Counted from the first letter of the stretch, positions 8,472-17,371 are shown. The stretch: 40,764 bases of DNA from a virus (IMGVR_UViG_3300048930_000067:1-40764); one strand, 5' to 3'. The notes: generated by a model from the sequence alone, not told the origin. Numbers and translations are program-made.

Positions 8472-9544
8472 CAGGCATACATCACATTGACAGTGCCACC
8501 ATCAAACGAGTTAGATCCAGACGGTATGAAACGCAATCTGTCCAATACTGATGAGAGTGTGACAAATCCAGAGAATGCTCGTCCGCTATTAGCGACATTT
8601 GATGTTCCAGAAATGACCCAAGTGTTGCCAGAAAAGTTAGTTAATGTTGCTGCACCAGAGAATGTGTTTGCTCCACTCGTAGAATCATTAGTAATGGGAA
8701 ATGAATCCGAAGTGTTAGAACTACCACCAGGTCCGAAAACAACACCTGTATAACCGCTCGTCTTGTATCCACTGCTCGTGCCAAGCTGCAATTGCAATTC
8801 ATCACCACCCGTGAAGGAAACAGAAGTAAACATGATAGTGATCTGCTTGACCCAACTCGGTATGCTCGTAAACCTAGCTTCTGTGCCAGACGTCGTTGTC
8901 ACAGCACTCTGCAAAGACAATGCATAAGCATCAGCAGTCAAGTTAGTGCCTGTGACTGTCAGGTTGGTGCTGGGAGTGAGCCAATCTACCTCACCGGAAC
9001 TGTCGTCCCAGAACATGATCCTGTCAGCACCAGGGTCTGCCAACACATTTCCTGTTCCGCCGTCGGCCAATGCAAGAGGTGAAGAAAGGCCAGCAATCGT
9101 ACCGCCTGTAATGGCTACAGCGTTAGCATTCTGCGAAGCAATTGTGCCAACAGTGTATGTCCTCGCAACAATGCGGCAACCTTCTGCAGCCGTTGAAAGT
9201 ACGATGAAATTCTGAGACTGAGGAACCACAACGCCATTTGCATTGACGTTATTTCTGAATGTAACTGTAAAGTTGCCAGTCGTATTGTTCTCAATCATCG
9301 TCATGCCGATACATTCGGTGGTCACGATGACATTGGCAGTAAGCGTGCCAGTGAAACGCAACGCCAAATACTGAGACTGCAGAGCTGTCAGTGCGACGTT
9401 AGAAGCTGCGAGCGCAACAGAGTCTGATCCGCCCAGGTTGTTGTCGATGATCTCAATAACATCATCATTGAGAACATTACCCCAGGTGCCTGTATTGGTT
9501 CCGTCGACCTGGAGCTCGTAGCCTTTGTTAGTTGACGTGACCAT
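8471..9544 (-). CDS. Tail fibre / tailspike-like protein
   Basis: A 357-residue protein. The first 40 residues (GTNTGTWGNVLNDDVIEIID, then NNLGG) match a tail-fibre N-terminal module shared by many phage appendages. A fibre repeat with LALADGGTGNVLADPGADR follows near residue 155. The C-terminal half (from about 200) is a Ser/Gly/Thr-rich beta domain ending SFDGGTVNVMYA, a common style for the tip domain. The protein should project from the tail and contact the host surface. It lies between the adaptor at 9548 and the nozzle-like gene, with overlap or near-contact on both sides. Confidence 0.7.
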   Translation of the reverse strand: MVTSTNKGYELQVDGTNTGTWGNVLNDDVIEIIDNNLGGSDSVALAASNVALTALQSQYLALRFTGTLTANVIVTTECIGMTMIENNTTGNFTVTFRNNVNANGVVVPQSQNFIVLSTAAEGCRIVARTYTVGTIASQNANAVAITGGTIAGLSSPLALADGGTGNVLADPGADRIMFWDDSSGEVDWLTPSTNLTVTGTNLTADAYALSLQSAVTTTSGTEARFTSIPSWVKQITIMFTSVSFTGGDELQLQLGTSSGYKTSGYTGVVFGPGGSSNTSDSFPITNDSTSGANTFSGAATLTNFSGNTWVISGTSNVANSGRAFSGFVTLSSVLDRLRFIPSGSNSFDGGTVNVMYA

Positions 9545-9547
9545 CTA

Positions 9548-10252
9548 CTAGCTCCTAGGAGGGTTGGCAGGAGTCGGTTTTTGCGAATACCAGCTCTGAG
9601 ACTGGAACTTAGCACGCAGCTGCTCAAGTTCAGCAGACTTGAAGAGTGTTTGATACTGGCTTTCCCAGCTTTGCGACATCTTTGGATCGTCTGCCTGACC
9701 GCCGAAGTTGCGCATGTAGCCAGAAGCGAACACCATGGACGCTGCAATGAGCAGATCCGGAACGTATTCTGTCAGGAATGTGGTCTGGTTGCCAGAAGAC
9801 ATAGGTGTAGGACGCACGACACCGCGAACTTCGACCAGATAAACCGAGTCAGGTGATGGTCCAAACACGATCGTCTCGCTATTCTTCATCGCAAACAGTT
9901 GCGGCACATCTGTATTGGTGTTTGCAGTGGGCCAAAGCAGGTCGAGAACTGACATTGACACTGGTATAAGCGGATTACGCTTGCCATTTGACACTGTGGA
10001 GCCAGATGGCGTCAGGATATTGATGTTCTCAACTGTGATAAATGTGTCTGGAAGTGTGTATTCACGTGTTGAAGCAGCTGTCGAGGTCGTCGCGACAGTC
10101 TCGAATGTGTTGAGAAGGTCAAGTTCACGATAGATACGCTGCTCTGCATAGTCAATGCAGCCAGGCAGGAAGATGGTGAACTCCGCATTAGCAGAGTCCA
10201 CCACCATAAGGTTGGCCAACTGAGTGACATAAGTGTTGTAAGTCAGCGTCAT
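9548..10252 (-). CDS. Head-tail adaptor-like protein
   Basis: A 234-residue protein. The N-terminus (NTYVTQLANLMVVDSANAEF, then PGCIDYAEQRIYRELDLL) and the later WPTANTNTDVPQLFAMKNSE resemble phage adaptor proteins that join the portal to the tail tube, in which an early AEqrIyRELD helix is typical. The later part has a helix-rich region with GYMRNFGGQADDPKM and a coiled end. A good ribosome site (AGGAG, seven bases) precedes the next gene start at 9544. A second adaptor-like gene lies 6 kb away at 15972; two such proteins in one tail are normal for T7- or P22-type particles. Confidence 0.6.
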   Translation of the reverse strand: MTLTYNTYVTQLANLMVVDSANAEFTIFLPGCIDYAEQRIYRELDLLNTFETVATTSTAASTREYTLPDTFITVENINILTPSGSTVSNGKRNPLIPVSMSVLDLLWPTANTNTDVPQLFAMKNSETIVFGPSPDSVYLVEVRGVVRPTPMSSGNQTTFLTEYVPDLLIAASMVFASGYMRNFGGQADDPKMSQSWESQYQTLFKSAELEQLRAKFQSQSWYSQKPTPANPPRS

Positions 10253-10267
10253 CTCAGCTGCCTTTCG

Positions 10268-10465
10268 TTACACTTTGGTCGAAGGGATGTGGACCTTCGA
10301 CTTGTCCCAGAACAGCCACCAGGCAACTGCTGCCATAGACAGAATTGCACCAGAAAGCTGGGCTGCAACTTCTTCCGTCAGGATGCCCTTAGAGACCAGG
10401 TAGCCTCCAAGGAACTGCATGACGATACGTACGAGCTGTTGAACAGTATCCCACATGTAGGTCAC
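10268..10465 (-). CDS. Holin
   Basis: A 65-residue protein with two hydrophobic segments: LVRIVMQFLGGYLVSKGIL (about residues 11-29) and LSGAILSMAAVAWWLFW (about 37-53), followed by a short basic tail. Size, charge pattern and the overlap with the endolysin start (ATGA at 10462-10465) are typical of a small holin that permeabilises the inner membrane at lysis time. The composition resembles small holins of the Pam3-type group that sit beside peptidase endolysins. No separate spanin pair was identified nearby. Confidence 0.8.
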   Translation of the reverse strand: MTYMWDTVQQLVRIVMQFLGGYLVSKGILTEEVAAQLSGAILSMAAVAWWLFWDKSKVHIPSTKV

Positions 10466-11022
10466 CTTTCGTTAACTGAGATGCGTAGGCCCTTAGACGA
10501 CATCTTGATAGGCTTAACTGTTGCCGGCTGACCGACGCGCCATAGAGGTCGCCGACATGTATAGAGAGTCTTCTTGGCGCGACGCTGAATGTTTACCTGA
10601 TCGGATTGGTTTCCACCGAGGATGTGGTAATGGGTATCATCCTCTCCAACATAGAGAGCCACATGCCCGCCACCAGAGCGTGTGAAAACAAGAATATCGC
10701 CAAGGGAAGGGGCATGGGGTTTGGGTCCTGATTTGTAGAACTGTCCGAAGGTTCCCCAGTTGAGTGCCCACAAAGGGTCTCTTGGAGGTTCGTAGTCGGC
10801 GCGCTTGCAGATGACGGCCATCCAGAGTCCGCACCATGGGATTGAGTCGGCAGTGTAGGCAGAGGAGACTTTTCCTCCGACTTCCCGAGCCCAGGCGAGG
10901 ATTGTCGGGTTATTCGCTTTGCCGGCTTTTTCGAGCGTGCCATAGGTTTTCACAGCCTCCTGAATGAGCCGAGGGTTATCGGCGTTTCTTAAGAACTCAT
11001 AGTTCTTAGGCAGCGAGCTCAT
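10462..11022 (-). CDS. Endolysin, NlpC/P60-CHAP-like peptidase (TIGR02594 type)
   Basis: This 186-residue lysis enzyme should cut peptide bonds of the peptidoglycan. Family landmarks appear in order: YGTLEKAGKANNPTILAW (about 27-44), the nucleophile context IPWCGLW (Cys64), SLGDILVFTRSGGGHVALYV with His120, and LGGNQSDQVNI with Asn138. That is the Cys/His/Asn arrangement of the NlpC/P60-CHAP clan, and the same segments define the TIGR02594 phage family. There is no signal peptide, so the adjacent holin should release it. Its start lies 17 bases inside the end of the glycosyltransferase gene. Confidence 0.85.
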   Translation of the reverse strand: MSSLPKNYEFLRNADNPRLIQEAVKTYGTLEKAGKANNPTILAWAREVGGKVSSAYTADSIPWCGLWMAVICKRADYEPPRDPLWALNWGTFGQFYKSGPKPHAPSLGDILVFTRSGGGHVALYVGEDDTHYHILGGNQSDQVNIQRRAKKTLYTCRRPLWRVGQPATVKPIKMSSKGLRISVNER

Positions 11023-12070
11023 ACCATCCGCCTTTCCACAACGTCAGCAGTCTCTCGAAGTGCTTCTCGTATTTTCCTGCAATGATAGGCAGGGAGTAAT
11101 TATTGCGAGCATGATTGCGAATTGTGTTTGGATCAAGACTTTTACACTTCTCAATGTTGGTGACGAACTCATTCATAGTATGACAATGAAAACCTGTGAC
11201 TCCTTCAACAACAGTTTCAACCATTGCACCCCATGGCACAGTGATTACTGGCGTCCCACAAGCCTGGGCCTCGACTGCTACGTTGCCGAATGGCTCGATG
11301 TAGAGGGTAGGCATGATGAGGCAACGAGCCTTGGACATCAGCCTGCCACGCTCCTCAGCATTGACAACGCCAACATATTCGCAATTCTTAGGCGGTTCGC
11401 CTTGTCCTGCGACCTTGAGAGGAATGCCTGCAGTCTTACAGATCTCCGCTGCGACGTGCGGCCCCTTGCGCTCGGTCAGGCGACCCACAAAGAGCACATA
11501 GTCCTCTTTCTCGGCCGAGAAAGGGAACTCGTCGATGTCGAAGTAGCCGGGAATCACGCAATCAAACCACCGGCCATCAGCACTTCCGGGCTGGCCATAC
11601 GTTTCAGCCCCATATACGCAGTGCTGCCACGCATATGACTCAAACACGCGGTATTTGGAGAATGATCCTCCGTGCCCGATGCCATACTCCACACTCATCA
11701 GCCAGGGCACGGCATCTGCGACCGGTTTCTGCGCGATACCCCCCATGATGCAAATGAAGTCGTGGGGCTTGTTGCGCTTCTTGATCTCCTCGATGCAACG
11801 ATTGTTGAAGGTCTTCCAGCCCGGATCATTCGGATTCCAGGAGGCCGCTGTGTAGTGCACGCCATTGCAATGGACGAGACGCTCTTCTTCCGTGAAGCAG
11901 ACGACGCGTTCTGTGACGTCGGTCTCGCACTGATCTCCTGCATAGAGAAACACCTCATGGCCGAGTGACCGCATCATCTTTGCGAAGAAGAAGATCTTGT
12001 TGGTGAAGGCGCACGAGCAGAACTCGCGCGTGACCTGGGTGTGTGGCAATCCGAGCAGGTGGAAGCGCAT
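11006..12070 (-). CDS. Glycosyltransferase, GT-B fold (GT4-like)
   Basis: A 354-residue protein starting MRFHLLGLPHTQVTREFCSC, an opening I know from phage glycosyltransferases. The C-terminal domain has the nucleotide-sugar site: FVGRLTERKGPHVAAEI, then IEPFGNVAVEAQACGTPVI, which contains the E-x7-E motif of retaining GT-B enzymes. A longer reading from 12142 would overlap the glycine-rich fibre gene, and the ATG at 12070 fits the gap after its stop. The enzyme sits between adhesion genes and the lysis cassette. It may glycosylate fibre Ser/Thr residues, modify host surface polymer or decorate DNA; the sequence does not choose between these. Confidence 0.85.
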   Translation of the reverse strand: MRFHLLGLPHTQVTREFCSCAFTNKIFFFAKMMRSLGHEVFLYAGDQCETDVTERVVCFTEEERLVHCNGVHYTAASWNPNDPGWKTFNNRCIEEIKKRNKPHDFICIMGGIAQKPVADAVPWLMSVEYGIGHGGSFSKYRVFESYAWQHCVYGAETYGQPGSADGRWFDCVIPGYFDIDEFPFSAEKEDYVLFVGRLTERKGPHVAAEICKTAGIPLKVAGQGEPPKNCEYVGVVNAEERGRLMSKARCLIMPTLYIEPFGNVAVEAQACGTPVITVPWGAMVETVVEGVTGFHCHTMNEFVTNIEKCKSLDPNTIRNHARNNYSLPIIAGKYEKHFERLLTLWKGGWYELAA

Positions 12071-12075
12071 CTCTG

Positions 12076-13050
12076 TCACCCAATGATCGTCGCGTAACCA
12101 GTTGTCAGCGCGGCCTTTGGGTCCTCGAAGGCGATAAGCCAAATTTCACCGCGTCCGCCCGTTCCGCCGTCTCCGCCATCTGTGACCGAGTTCAATCCTG
12201 TTCCGCCGCCGCCCGCGCCGCCACCTGGGTTTCCGCCGTTGCCTCCGTTCCCGGCTTTTGCGCCTGTGCCATCAGAGGCTCCGCCGCCGCCGCCAGAGCC
12301 TGGAGCGGTTCCGAATGAGTCGAGCCCATTCGTGCCGCTTAAAGAGCCTCCGGCAATGCCTCCTGCGCCCCCTGCAATGTCTCGGGAACCTCCACCAGAG
12401 CCGCCGTTGAAATAAGCAGGAGCTGTGCTCCTGCCCCCGCCGCTACCGCCACCGGCTGCTCCAAAAACGGCAGATCCGCCTTCATTTCCTGCGGCAGCAG
12501 ATGTGCCGGACGCTCCGCCAGCAGCTGCGCCTGCAATATTGCTGTTTGACGATATGCCTGGGTTGAGGCTTGATGATGATCCCAAATTGAGACCTGCTGC
12601 AGATCCCAAGGACCCTGTTGAGCTGATTCCTGGCCCACTCAAACCGGCACCTCCTCCCCCCTGACTTACACCGCCTCCGCCTCCGCCTCCATAGGCTGTC
12701 AACGTAGTGGCGCCTGAGTCGATTGTCAGTGTCGTGTTTCCACCTTCTGTGCCATTGCCACCATTTGTGGTGTTGACAGTGGCCCCAGCACCGGCAGTTC
12801 CACCACTGCCGACAGCATAGCTCTCGCTCGCCCCAAACCGAGACGCAGGCAAAACCAAGTCAACAACTCCACCGCCGCCGCCGCCACCTGATCCAGCCAT
12901 GGGGGTGGCAGTTGCATATTTCGTTCCTCCGCCGCCTCCGCCGCCTCCGCCGATCAACACGACGCGGATCGACTGCGCCCAAGCAGGCTTTGAGTATGTG
13001 CCTGATCCAGATGTATAGCGCGTGGCTTGAACCTGAGAAATCGTTGTCAT
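12076..13050 (-). CDS. Glycine-rich tail fibre / adhesin, copy 2
   Basis: A 324-residue protein in which about 40% of residues are Gly. After a short conserved head (RYTSGSGTYSKPAWAQSIRV) it has poly-Gly runs (GGGGGGGGG at about 34-42) and many GGxGG blocks joined by Ser, Ala, Asn and Thr, ending in a non-repetitive tail (GRGEIWLIAF). Proteins of this sort form polyglycine sandwich tips that bind receptors, as in gp38-type adhesins and other glycine-rich fibre proteins. It follows a paralogue (13047-13964) with a four-base overlap. Gly-rich coding makes this region GC-biased and recombination-prone. Confidence 0.75.
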   Translation of the reverse strand: MTTISQVQATRYTSGSGTYSKPAWAQSIRVVLIGGGGGGGGGTKYATATPMAGSGGGGGGGVVDLVLPASRFGASESYAVGSGGTAGAGATVNTTNGGNGTEGGNTTLTIDSGATTLTAYGGGGGGGVSQGGGGAGLSGPGISSTGSLGSAAGLNLGSSSSLNPGISSNSNIAGAAAGGASGTSAAAGNEGGSAVFGAAGGGSGGGRSTAPAYFNGGSGGGSRDIAGGAGGIAGGSLSGTNGLDSFGTAPGSGGGGGASDGTGAKAGNGGNGGNPGGGAGGGGTGLNSVTDGGDGGTGGRGEIWLIAFEDPKAALTTGYATIIG

Positions 13051-13964
13051 TGGCTAATCACGATGACAATGCCACCGCCTCCTGCTCCGCCTGCTGCTGC
13101 CGCGCCGCCTGTGATTGAAGACCCTCCTCCTCCTCCGCCGCCGCCAGGAGATTGGCCTGCGGCTCCTGCAGAGGCCGCAGTCGCGTTGGCTCCACCGCCA
13201 GAACCTCCATTGCCACATTGCCCGAGGATCGCCGGTTCTATAAATGGAAAAGGCCCAACCCCAGCGGCTGTTCCGCCTGGATTCTGCGAACCTTTGCTGC
13301 CGACAGAAACCCCCGACAATCCGCCAGCGTTGTAGGCTGGAGCTGTTGTTTTGCCGCCACCTGCGCCGCCAGAGCCTGCTGAGAGATAGGATGCGTTTCC
13401 GTTACCGCCATTGGAGCCTGTGGCTGAGGCACCTCCCCCACTTGAGCCACCTGCGCTTGAATTTTGGCCGCCTGTAACACCACTTCCGCCTGTGGCTGAG
13501 CCGATAAACGACTGTGTTCCACCGGTTCCGCCAGAGGCGTTGCCGCCTGCCCCCCCTGGCCCCGCTCCGCCGCCGCCGCCCGATGCTGTCGAAGCCGAGC
13601 CGCCAGAGCCAGCACCGCCGCCGTACCCAGTCTGAACAGAGGTCATGACGTTGCCGCCGAACGTCGAGTTGCCTCCGGCACCCCCGTTGCCGCCGCCCGA
13701 TCCGGTGCCTGCCGCACCAGCAGTGCCTGCAGCGCCGACACTATATGGCTCCGTTGACCCAAGCAGCGATGCAAGGTAGGTGCGCTCGGTGCGGCAGGCA
13801 CCTCCGCCTCCGCCTCCGCCAGAGACTGCCGTTCCACTTGCTGCAGTGTCACCACCGCCTCCGCCGCCTCCGCCGCCAATCGTGATAACGGTGACGATCG
13901 TGGCCCAGGATGGCTTGGTCCAATTGCCAGAGCCTGATGTGTAGGCTTGAACATCAAGGCTCAT
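13047..13964 (-). CDS. Glycine-rich tail fibre / adhesin, copy 1
   Basis: A 305-residue paralogue of the next gene. The head YTSGSGNWTKPSWATIVTVI matches the neighbour's YTSGSGTYSKPAWAQSIRVV. A poly-Gly run follows, then Gly/Ser/Ala repeats, and the protein ends GGGGIVIVISQ. The shared head probably caps a common attachment domain, while the variable Gly-rich body makes the tip. ATGA overlaps join it to both neighbours, so the two fibres and the DUF4376 gene form one translational cluster. Having two differing versions side by side suggests two receptor specificities or a recent duplication. Confidence 0.75.
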   Translation of the reverse strand: MSLDVQAYTSGSGNWTKPSWATIVTVITIGGGGGGGGGDTAASGTAVSGGGGGGGACRTERTYLASLLGSTEPYSVGAAGTAGAAGTGSGGGNGGAGGNSTFGGNVMTSVQTGYGGGAGSGGSASTASGGGGGAGPGGAGGNASGGTGGTQSFIGSATGGSGVTGGQNSSAGGSSGGGASATGSNGGNGNASYLSAGSGGAGGGKTTAPAYNAGGLSGVSVGSKGSQNPGGTAAGVGPFPFIEPAILGQCGNGGSGGGANATAASAGAAGQSPGGGGGGGGSSITGGAAAAGGAGGGGIVIVISQ

Positions 13965-14590
13965 GCGCCACCTCCATTAGATGGCCAGGAGGCACCGTCG
14001 ATCTCGACAAACCTCGTAATTGCCCCGCTCTCAATGAGACCCAGCACCATCTCCTCAACATCGAATGCCCCAGCAATGTGGGCATGCGCCGCCATGATGA
14101 CGGTCATCATCTCCTCGTTGGTGAGCGACACAAAGGAACCGCTGGCCATTTTCCAGCCTGAAGGATTGGCTCGCAGTCCAGCCTGGATCGCCACCATGGT
14201 TGCAATGAGCTTGGATTGACTGTCTCGATCGGTGGCCACGACATGGCCATTCCAGGGAACCCCCCCTGTCTCGACCTGCCAGCGCTTTTCAGCCGCGTGA
14301 GCACGAAGTTCATCTTTCGTCGGCAGGGGCGGGGTGGGGGGCGTTGAAGGCGTGACCTCGCCCGTCGTCAAATTGATGGTATCGCCTGGACCTGCCTGCG
14401 CCTGCACCTGTACCGGATTGAACGTCATCTTAGTCGGATGTATCGGCTCATCCGGCCACTTCGCAACCTCCAGCGCCACCAGATAGCAGCCGTAGCCTGG
14501 ATACCAGTTGGTCGGATAGTCTGTGTCGTCCATGAGAATGACGTTGAGGACCTTGCCAGCCTCATCGCAAATTGCAAAGCGCTTGCTCAT
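13961..14590 (-). CDS. DUF4376-type fibre-associated / assembly protein
   Basis: A 209-residue protein. The N-terminal half begins [20 protein letters not shown], with [14 protein letters not shown], like the opening of tail-fibre assembly proteins. A Pro/Thr linker (about 80-92) leads to a C-terminal half with [20 protein letters not shown] and DRDSQSKL, the hallmark of DUF4376. That domain is common in fibre assembly or fibre-tip proteins. It lies between a collagen-like fibre and the glycine-rich fibres with ATGA overlaps on both sides, consistent with helping fold or attach one of them. Confidence 0.75.
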   Translation of the reverse strand: MSKRFAICDEAGKVLNVILMDDTDYPTNWYPGYGCYLVALEVAKWPDEPIHPTKMTFNPVQVQAQAGPGDTINLTTGEVTPSTPPTPPLPTKDELRAHAAEKRWQVETGGVPWNGHVVATDRDSQSKLIATMVAIQAGLRANPSGWKMASGSFVSLTNEEMMTVIMAAHAHIAGAFDVEEMVLGLIESGAITRFVEIDGASWPSNGGGA

Positions 14591-15606
14591 GTCTTCGTCA
14601 CCGTCAGAATGAGAGTAGCTTCCTGGATGGTTGAGCAGCTATCTACATTGAAGTAGAGCACATCCCCCGCATCAATCGTCGTGTCCCAGCCTGTGAGTGT
14701 GGCGCCTGAGGCTTGATCATCTGCGGTAATGGTTGGCTGCACAGAACCAGTCATGCTGTCGAGATCGGTCGGCGGGTAATTCGCCAGCGTGTCTTTCCAG
14801 ATGTCGATGACGATGGATCCGACTTGATCTGCAATGATCGTCCAGGCCGTCACTGTGCAGTTAAAGGGGATGCGAATGCCGGTTCCTGCAATTCCTGTTT
14901 GAATGGCCGCGCCACCACCAACTACTGCGTAGCCAATCGCGCTTGTTGCGGCACCGGTTGGCCCGGTGGCCCCTGTTGGTCCCGTTGCGCCCGCTGTGCC
15001 TGTCGGCCCCGTGGGGCCGGTTGCCCCCGTGGGGCCAGTTGAACCTACGGCACCGACAGATCCAGTCGGGCCCGTCGCGCCGGTTGGGCCTGTGGCACCG
15101 TTCGGTCCGGCGGGTCCAGTAGGGCCCGTAGGCCCTGTGGCGCCAGCGGGACCTGTAGGTCCAGTCGGCCCAGCTCCTGCAAGGTTGATCTCCCAGTCAG
15201 CATAGGTTCCAGCCCCCGTCACTGCCGTCACATCGACAGAGAGCGCCCCCGTCAGCGTGTCATAGCTGATGATGTTGCCTTCCATCGTGTTGGAGACGTC
15301 GTAGGCAATTAATATGTTCTGGGCAATAGTGAAGCCTAGGCCAGTTTCGACTGTGAAGTTCTTAGTGCCGGTGCCAATAGTCACCGACGTAACAGATGTG
15401 GTGTTGTACTTGGTTCCGCTAGGGCCGCTAGGGCCGCTAGGACCGCTAGGACCAACTGCGATGTAGTTGCCTGCAAATTCTGCGATCTGGAGAACAGTTG
15501 TGCGCTTAGTCGTGCCATCGCTGCCGCCAGGTTGCACGAGCTCCATCTGCTCGTCGCCGGCAAGCGCGATGGCAACTGGCAGTGTAGGTATTGGTTGGTT
15601 GGCCAT
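14587..15606 (-). CDS. Collagen-like tail fibre
   Basis: A 339-residue protein with two collagen-like tracts: a short [13 protein letters not shown] block (about residues 53-65) and a long G-x-y tract of about 25 triplets (about 145-220) dominated by GPTGPTG and GATGPTG. Between them is a beta-rich spacer. A globular C-terminal domain of about 110 residues follows and should set trimer register or bind the receptor. Trimeric collagen-like shafts are well known in phage fibres. The N-terminal 50 residues ([20 protein letters not shown]) are a phage fibre attachment style. The repeats may change length by slippage. Confidence 0.8.
   Translation of the reverse strand: MANQPIPTLPVAIALAGDEQMELVQPGGSDGTTKRTTVLQIAEFAGNYIAVGPSGPSGPSGPSGTKYNTTSVTSVTIGTGTKNFTVETGLGFTIAQNILIAYDVSNTMEGNIISYDTLTGALSVDVTAVTGAGTYADWEINLAGAGPTGPTGPAGATGPTGPTGPAGPNGATGPTGATGPTGSVGAVGSTGPTGATGPTGPTGTAGATGPTGATGPTGAATSAIGYAVVGGGAAIQTGIAGTGIRIPFNCTVTAWTIIADQVGSIVIDIWKDTLANYPPTDLDSMTGSVQPTITADDQASGATLTGWDTTIDAGDVLYFNVDSCSTIQEATLILTVTKT
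15416..15451. repeat. Four tandem 9-bp units in the collagen-like gene
   Basis: Four consecutive copies of CCGCTAGG plus one variable base encode the short [13 protein letters not shown] block. The units are almost identical at DNA level, unlike the longer, codon-diversified collagen tract in the same gene. They are therefore either recent or kept by slippage, and copy-number change would alter shaft length without breaking the frame. Confidence 0.9.
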
Positions 15607-15968
15607 CAGCCTTCCTCAGCTTCAGTCGCGCTAGATTGAACGACACGCAGTTTTTCGTCCTGCGTAGAACGGATGTCGCCATCCTGCGTCACACGCCAAT
15701 CTGTCTCTGCTGTGGTGTAGTCCATAGGACGAGCATTGAGAACAGGTGGCGGATCAGCCGGCAAGATAACAGGCTGAAGCTGGACTTGCGGGGTGTCAAG
15801 GCATTTAGGACACTTGAGCATGCGCATGTTCTGCAGTTGCATGCCAGCATATTCAAACTGCCAGTTGAGATCTCTGTGGTTGTACAAGAATCCACAAGAG
15901 TCACAAATTGCGAATGCAGAAGGATGATTGGCGTCAACCTGTGCACGACCGTGATAGCGGTAAGCCAT
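15606..15968 (-). CDS. Conserved phage protein with two CxxC zinc knuckles
   Basis: A 120-residue protein. [19 protein letters not shown] (about 20-38) and [20 protein letters not shown] (about 51-70) supply two Cys-x2-Cys pairs spaced as in a zinc ribbon, followed by a conserved [12 protein letters not shown] stretch and an acidic tail. I know this layout as a recurrent hypothetical protein between the gp4-like adaptor and fibre genes of environmental podoviruses. A structural zinc site is likely. Whether it is a virion component or an assembly factor is unknown. Confidence 0.75.
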   Translation of the reverse strand: MAYRYHGRAQVDANHPSAFAICDSCGFLYNHRDLNWQFEYAGMQLQNMRMLKCPKCLDTPQVQLQPVILPADPPPVLNARPMDYTTAETDWRVTQDGDIRSTQDEKLRVVQSSATEAEEG

Positions 15969-15971
15969 TCA

Positions 15972-16664
15972 TCACCTGTAATATTGACCAAGAGCAGGGT
16001 AGATGTACACTGGCACATCTTCTGTGTCTTCGGTTGCAGCTGTTTCCCAAGCCTCAATGTAGTCCTGTTTGCGTGCAGCCTCTAAATGATGTGCATAGTG
16101 CTTGGACAAACGATAGGCCAAGCCTGCGCAGAACGCATCGTACCAGCGGTAGGGAATGTCCGGCGTCTCGCCAGATGCGATGTTGGCGTCCTGGACCTGG
16201 ACCATCGTCTGCAGGATCAGCTCATAGGGACCATTGCCATCCGGCACAGGCCAGAGTTTGAGCACAGGAGTGATCTGACGATTGTACCAGTACACAGTTG
16301 GAAATGCCTGGTTAGTCTTGTTCGGCAACGCACCGTATTCAAAGGTTGAGATCGGGTTGATCAGTCGGTCTGTCTGAGTGCTCTGATCTGCATTGGTGCG
16401 GATGTAGGCAACCAGGATCGAAACTGTCCGAGCTGGCAGTTCGTAAGTATCTGTGCCCTCGACCAGAGAGATCTCTTGCGTTTCAGACTTCCATAGGTTC
16501 ACACCTTTGTTGGCCCATTCAGCCAACAGCAGGTTAGACTCTATGTAAGCTGTATTCAGCTGCTCAGGCACAATGGCAGTCGGTCTCACACCGATGCGTG
16601 AGAACGCGACCAGCGTAGTCGAACCAATTGCAGGGTTGAAGTTGTATGTGTCTGAGGATGCCAT
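15972..16664 (-). CDS. P22 gp4-like head-tail adaptor
   Basis: A 230-residue protein. Its features match the P22 gp4-like tail accessory family: an N-terminal helix with STTLVAFSRIGVRPTAIVPE, then LLLAEWANKGVNLWK, DTYELPARTVSILVAYIRTN, the core TFEYGALPNKTNQAFPTVYW, and VLKLWPVPDGNGPYELIL. A C-terminal helical pair (FCAGLAYRLSKHYAHHLEAA) ends the protein. Such adaptors bind under the portal ring and hold packaged DNA in. It lies one base from the next structural gene in the same direction. Confidence 0.7.
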   Translation of the reverse strand: MASSDTYNFNPAIGSTTLVAFSRIGVRPTAIVPEQLNTAYIESNLLLAEWANKGVNLWKSETQEISLVEGTDTYELPARTVSILVAYIRTNADQSTQTDRLINPISTFEYGALPNKTNQAFPTVYWYNRQITPVLKLWPVPDGNGPYELILQTMVQVQDANIASGETPDIPYRWYDAFCAGLAYRLSKHYAHHLEAARKQDYIEAWETAATEDTEDVPVYIYPALGQYYR

Positions 16665-16665
16665 A

Positions 16666-17301
16666 TCAGTACAAGCTCTGTCTGACGTTCATGGTCACTG
16701 TGCCTGTGCCAGAGTTGATGACCAGACGCAGGTAACCGGGCGAAGGCGAATAGCTGCCCTGTGCCGAAGCAGAAGCTGCAGCCAGCGCAGCTGAAGGGAA
16801 ATTAACCCAAGTGATAAGTTCTGGGTCTACTTCATTAGGATTATTGTTGGTCGACTGGACAGTGAAGTTGGCAGTGCCAAGAACATCAACCTGAAGCGAG
16901 GTTGGACCAGCCCACTGATCAAGAGCGACGATGCGCGAGCCTCCAACACCATTGGTTCCGATGATAATCGCGCCAGCAGCAGAGCCACTCGTAGAGATGC
17001 GCGTCACAGTGCGGAAGAACTGAGTGGTCGTGTCAGTCGTGGTGTCAGGGCCGATCATCTGCTCAGAGATCTCGTTGCCATTGGCATCGGTTCCGTAGAT
17101 TACGTACGTGGTCCCAGACTCATCGTCCGCAGTCGTCACAAGAATTTGCCGAGCAGAGCCTGGATCTGCAAGAATGGCTACGCCATCAGAAACAAGAATA
17201 CCATCGAGATCGAGGTCTCCAGCTCCAGCTGGGGTCTGAGATTCACAGATGCCGTTATCATCAGCGGCATCAAGCTGGACTGTCACTGAGATAGGCAGCA
17301 T
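16666..17301 (-). CDS. Conserved capsid-region structural protein
   Basis: A 211-residue, beta-rich, acidic protein starting MLPISVTVQLDAADDNGICE and holding DESGTTYVIYGTDANGNEIS, then FFRTVTRISTS. Proteins with this arrangement lie between capsid and adaptor genes in many environmental phages and are thought to be head completion or decoration components. No enzyme motif is visible. A perfect 18-bp hairpin lies in the 76-base gap upstream, so this gene may open a new processed or re-initiated transcript. Confidence 0.6.
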   Translation of the reverse strand: MLPISVTVQLDAADDNGICESQTPAGAGDLDLDGILVSDGVAILADPGSARQILVTTADDESGTTYVIYGTDANGNEISEQMIGPDTTTDTTTQFFRTVTRISTSGSAAGAIIIGTNGVGGSRIVALDQWAGPTSLQVDVLGTANFTVQSTNNNPNEVDPELITWVNFPSAALAAASASAQGSYSPSPGYLRLVINSGTGTVTMNVRQSLY

Positions 17302-17332
17302 GTGTTAGAACTCCAAGAGATAAGAGGTGAAT

Positions 17333-17371
17333 TTCGCTCCTCCATATGATGATATCATATGGAGGAGCGAA
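17333..17371 (-). terminator. Perfect 18-bp hairpin between structural genes
   Basis: Arms TTCGCTCCTCCATATGAT and ATCATATGGAGGAGCGAA are exact complements across a three-base loop. The minus-strand transcript would carry it between the genes at 17378 and 16666. No T-tract follows, so a classical intrinsic terminator is unlikely; RNA processing, stability control or a protein site are alternatives. The arm contains GGAGGAG, a ribosome-site-like sequence hidden in the stem. Confidence 0.6.

Noticed and set aside
12182-13635. Proline-rich plus-strand frames (PPPPEP-type)
   Set aside because: They are the antisense of poly-Gly coding sequence; proline runs are expected from GGC/GGT codons.
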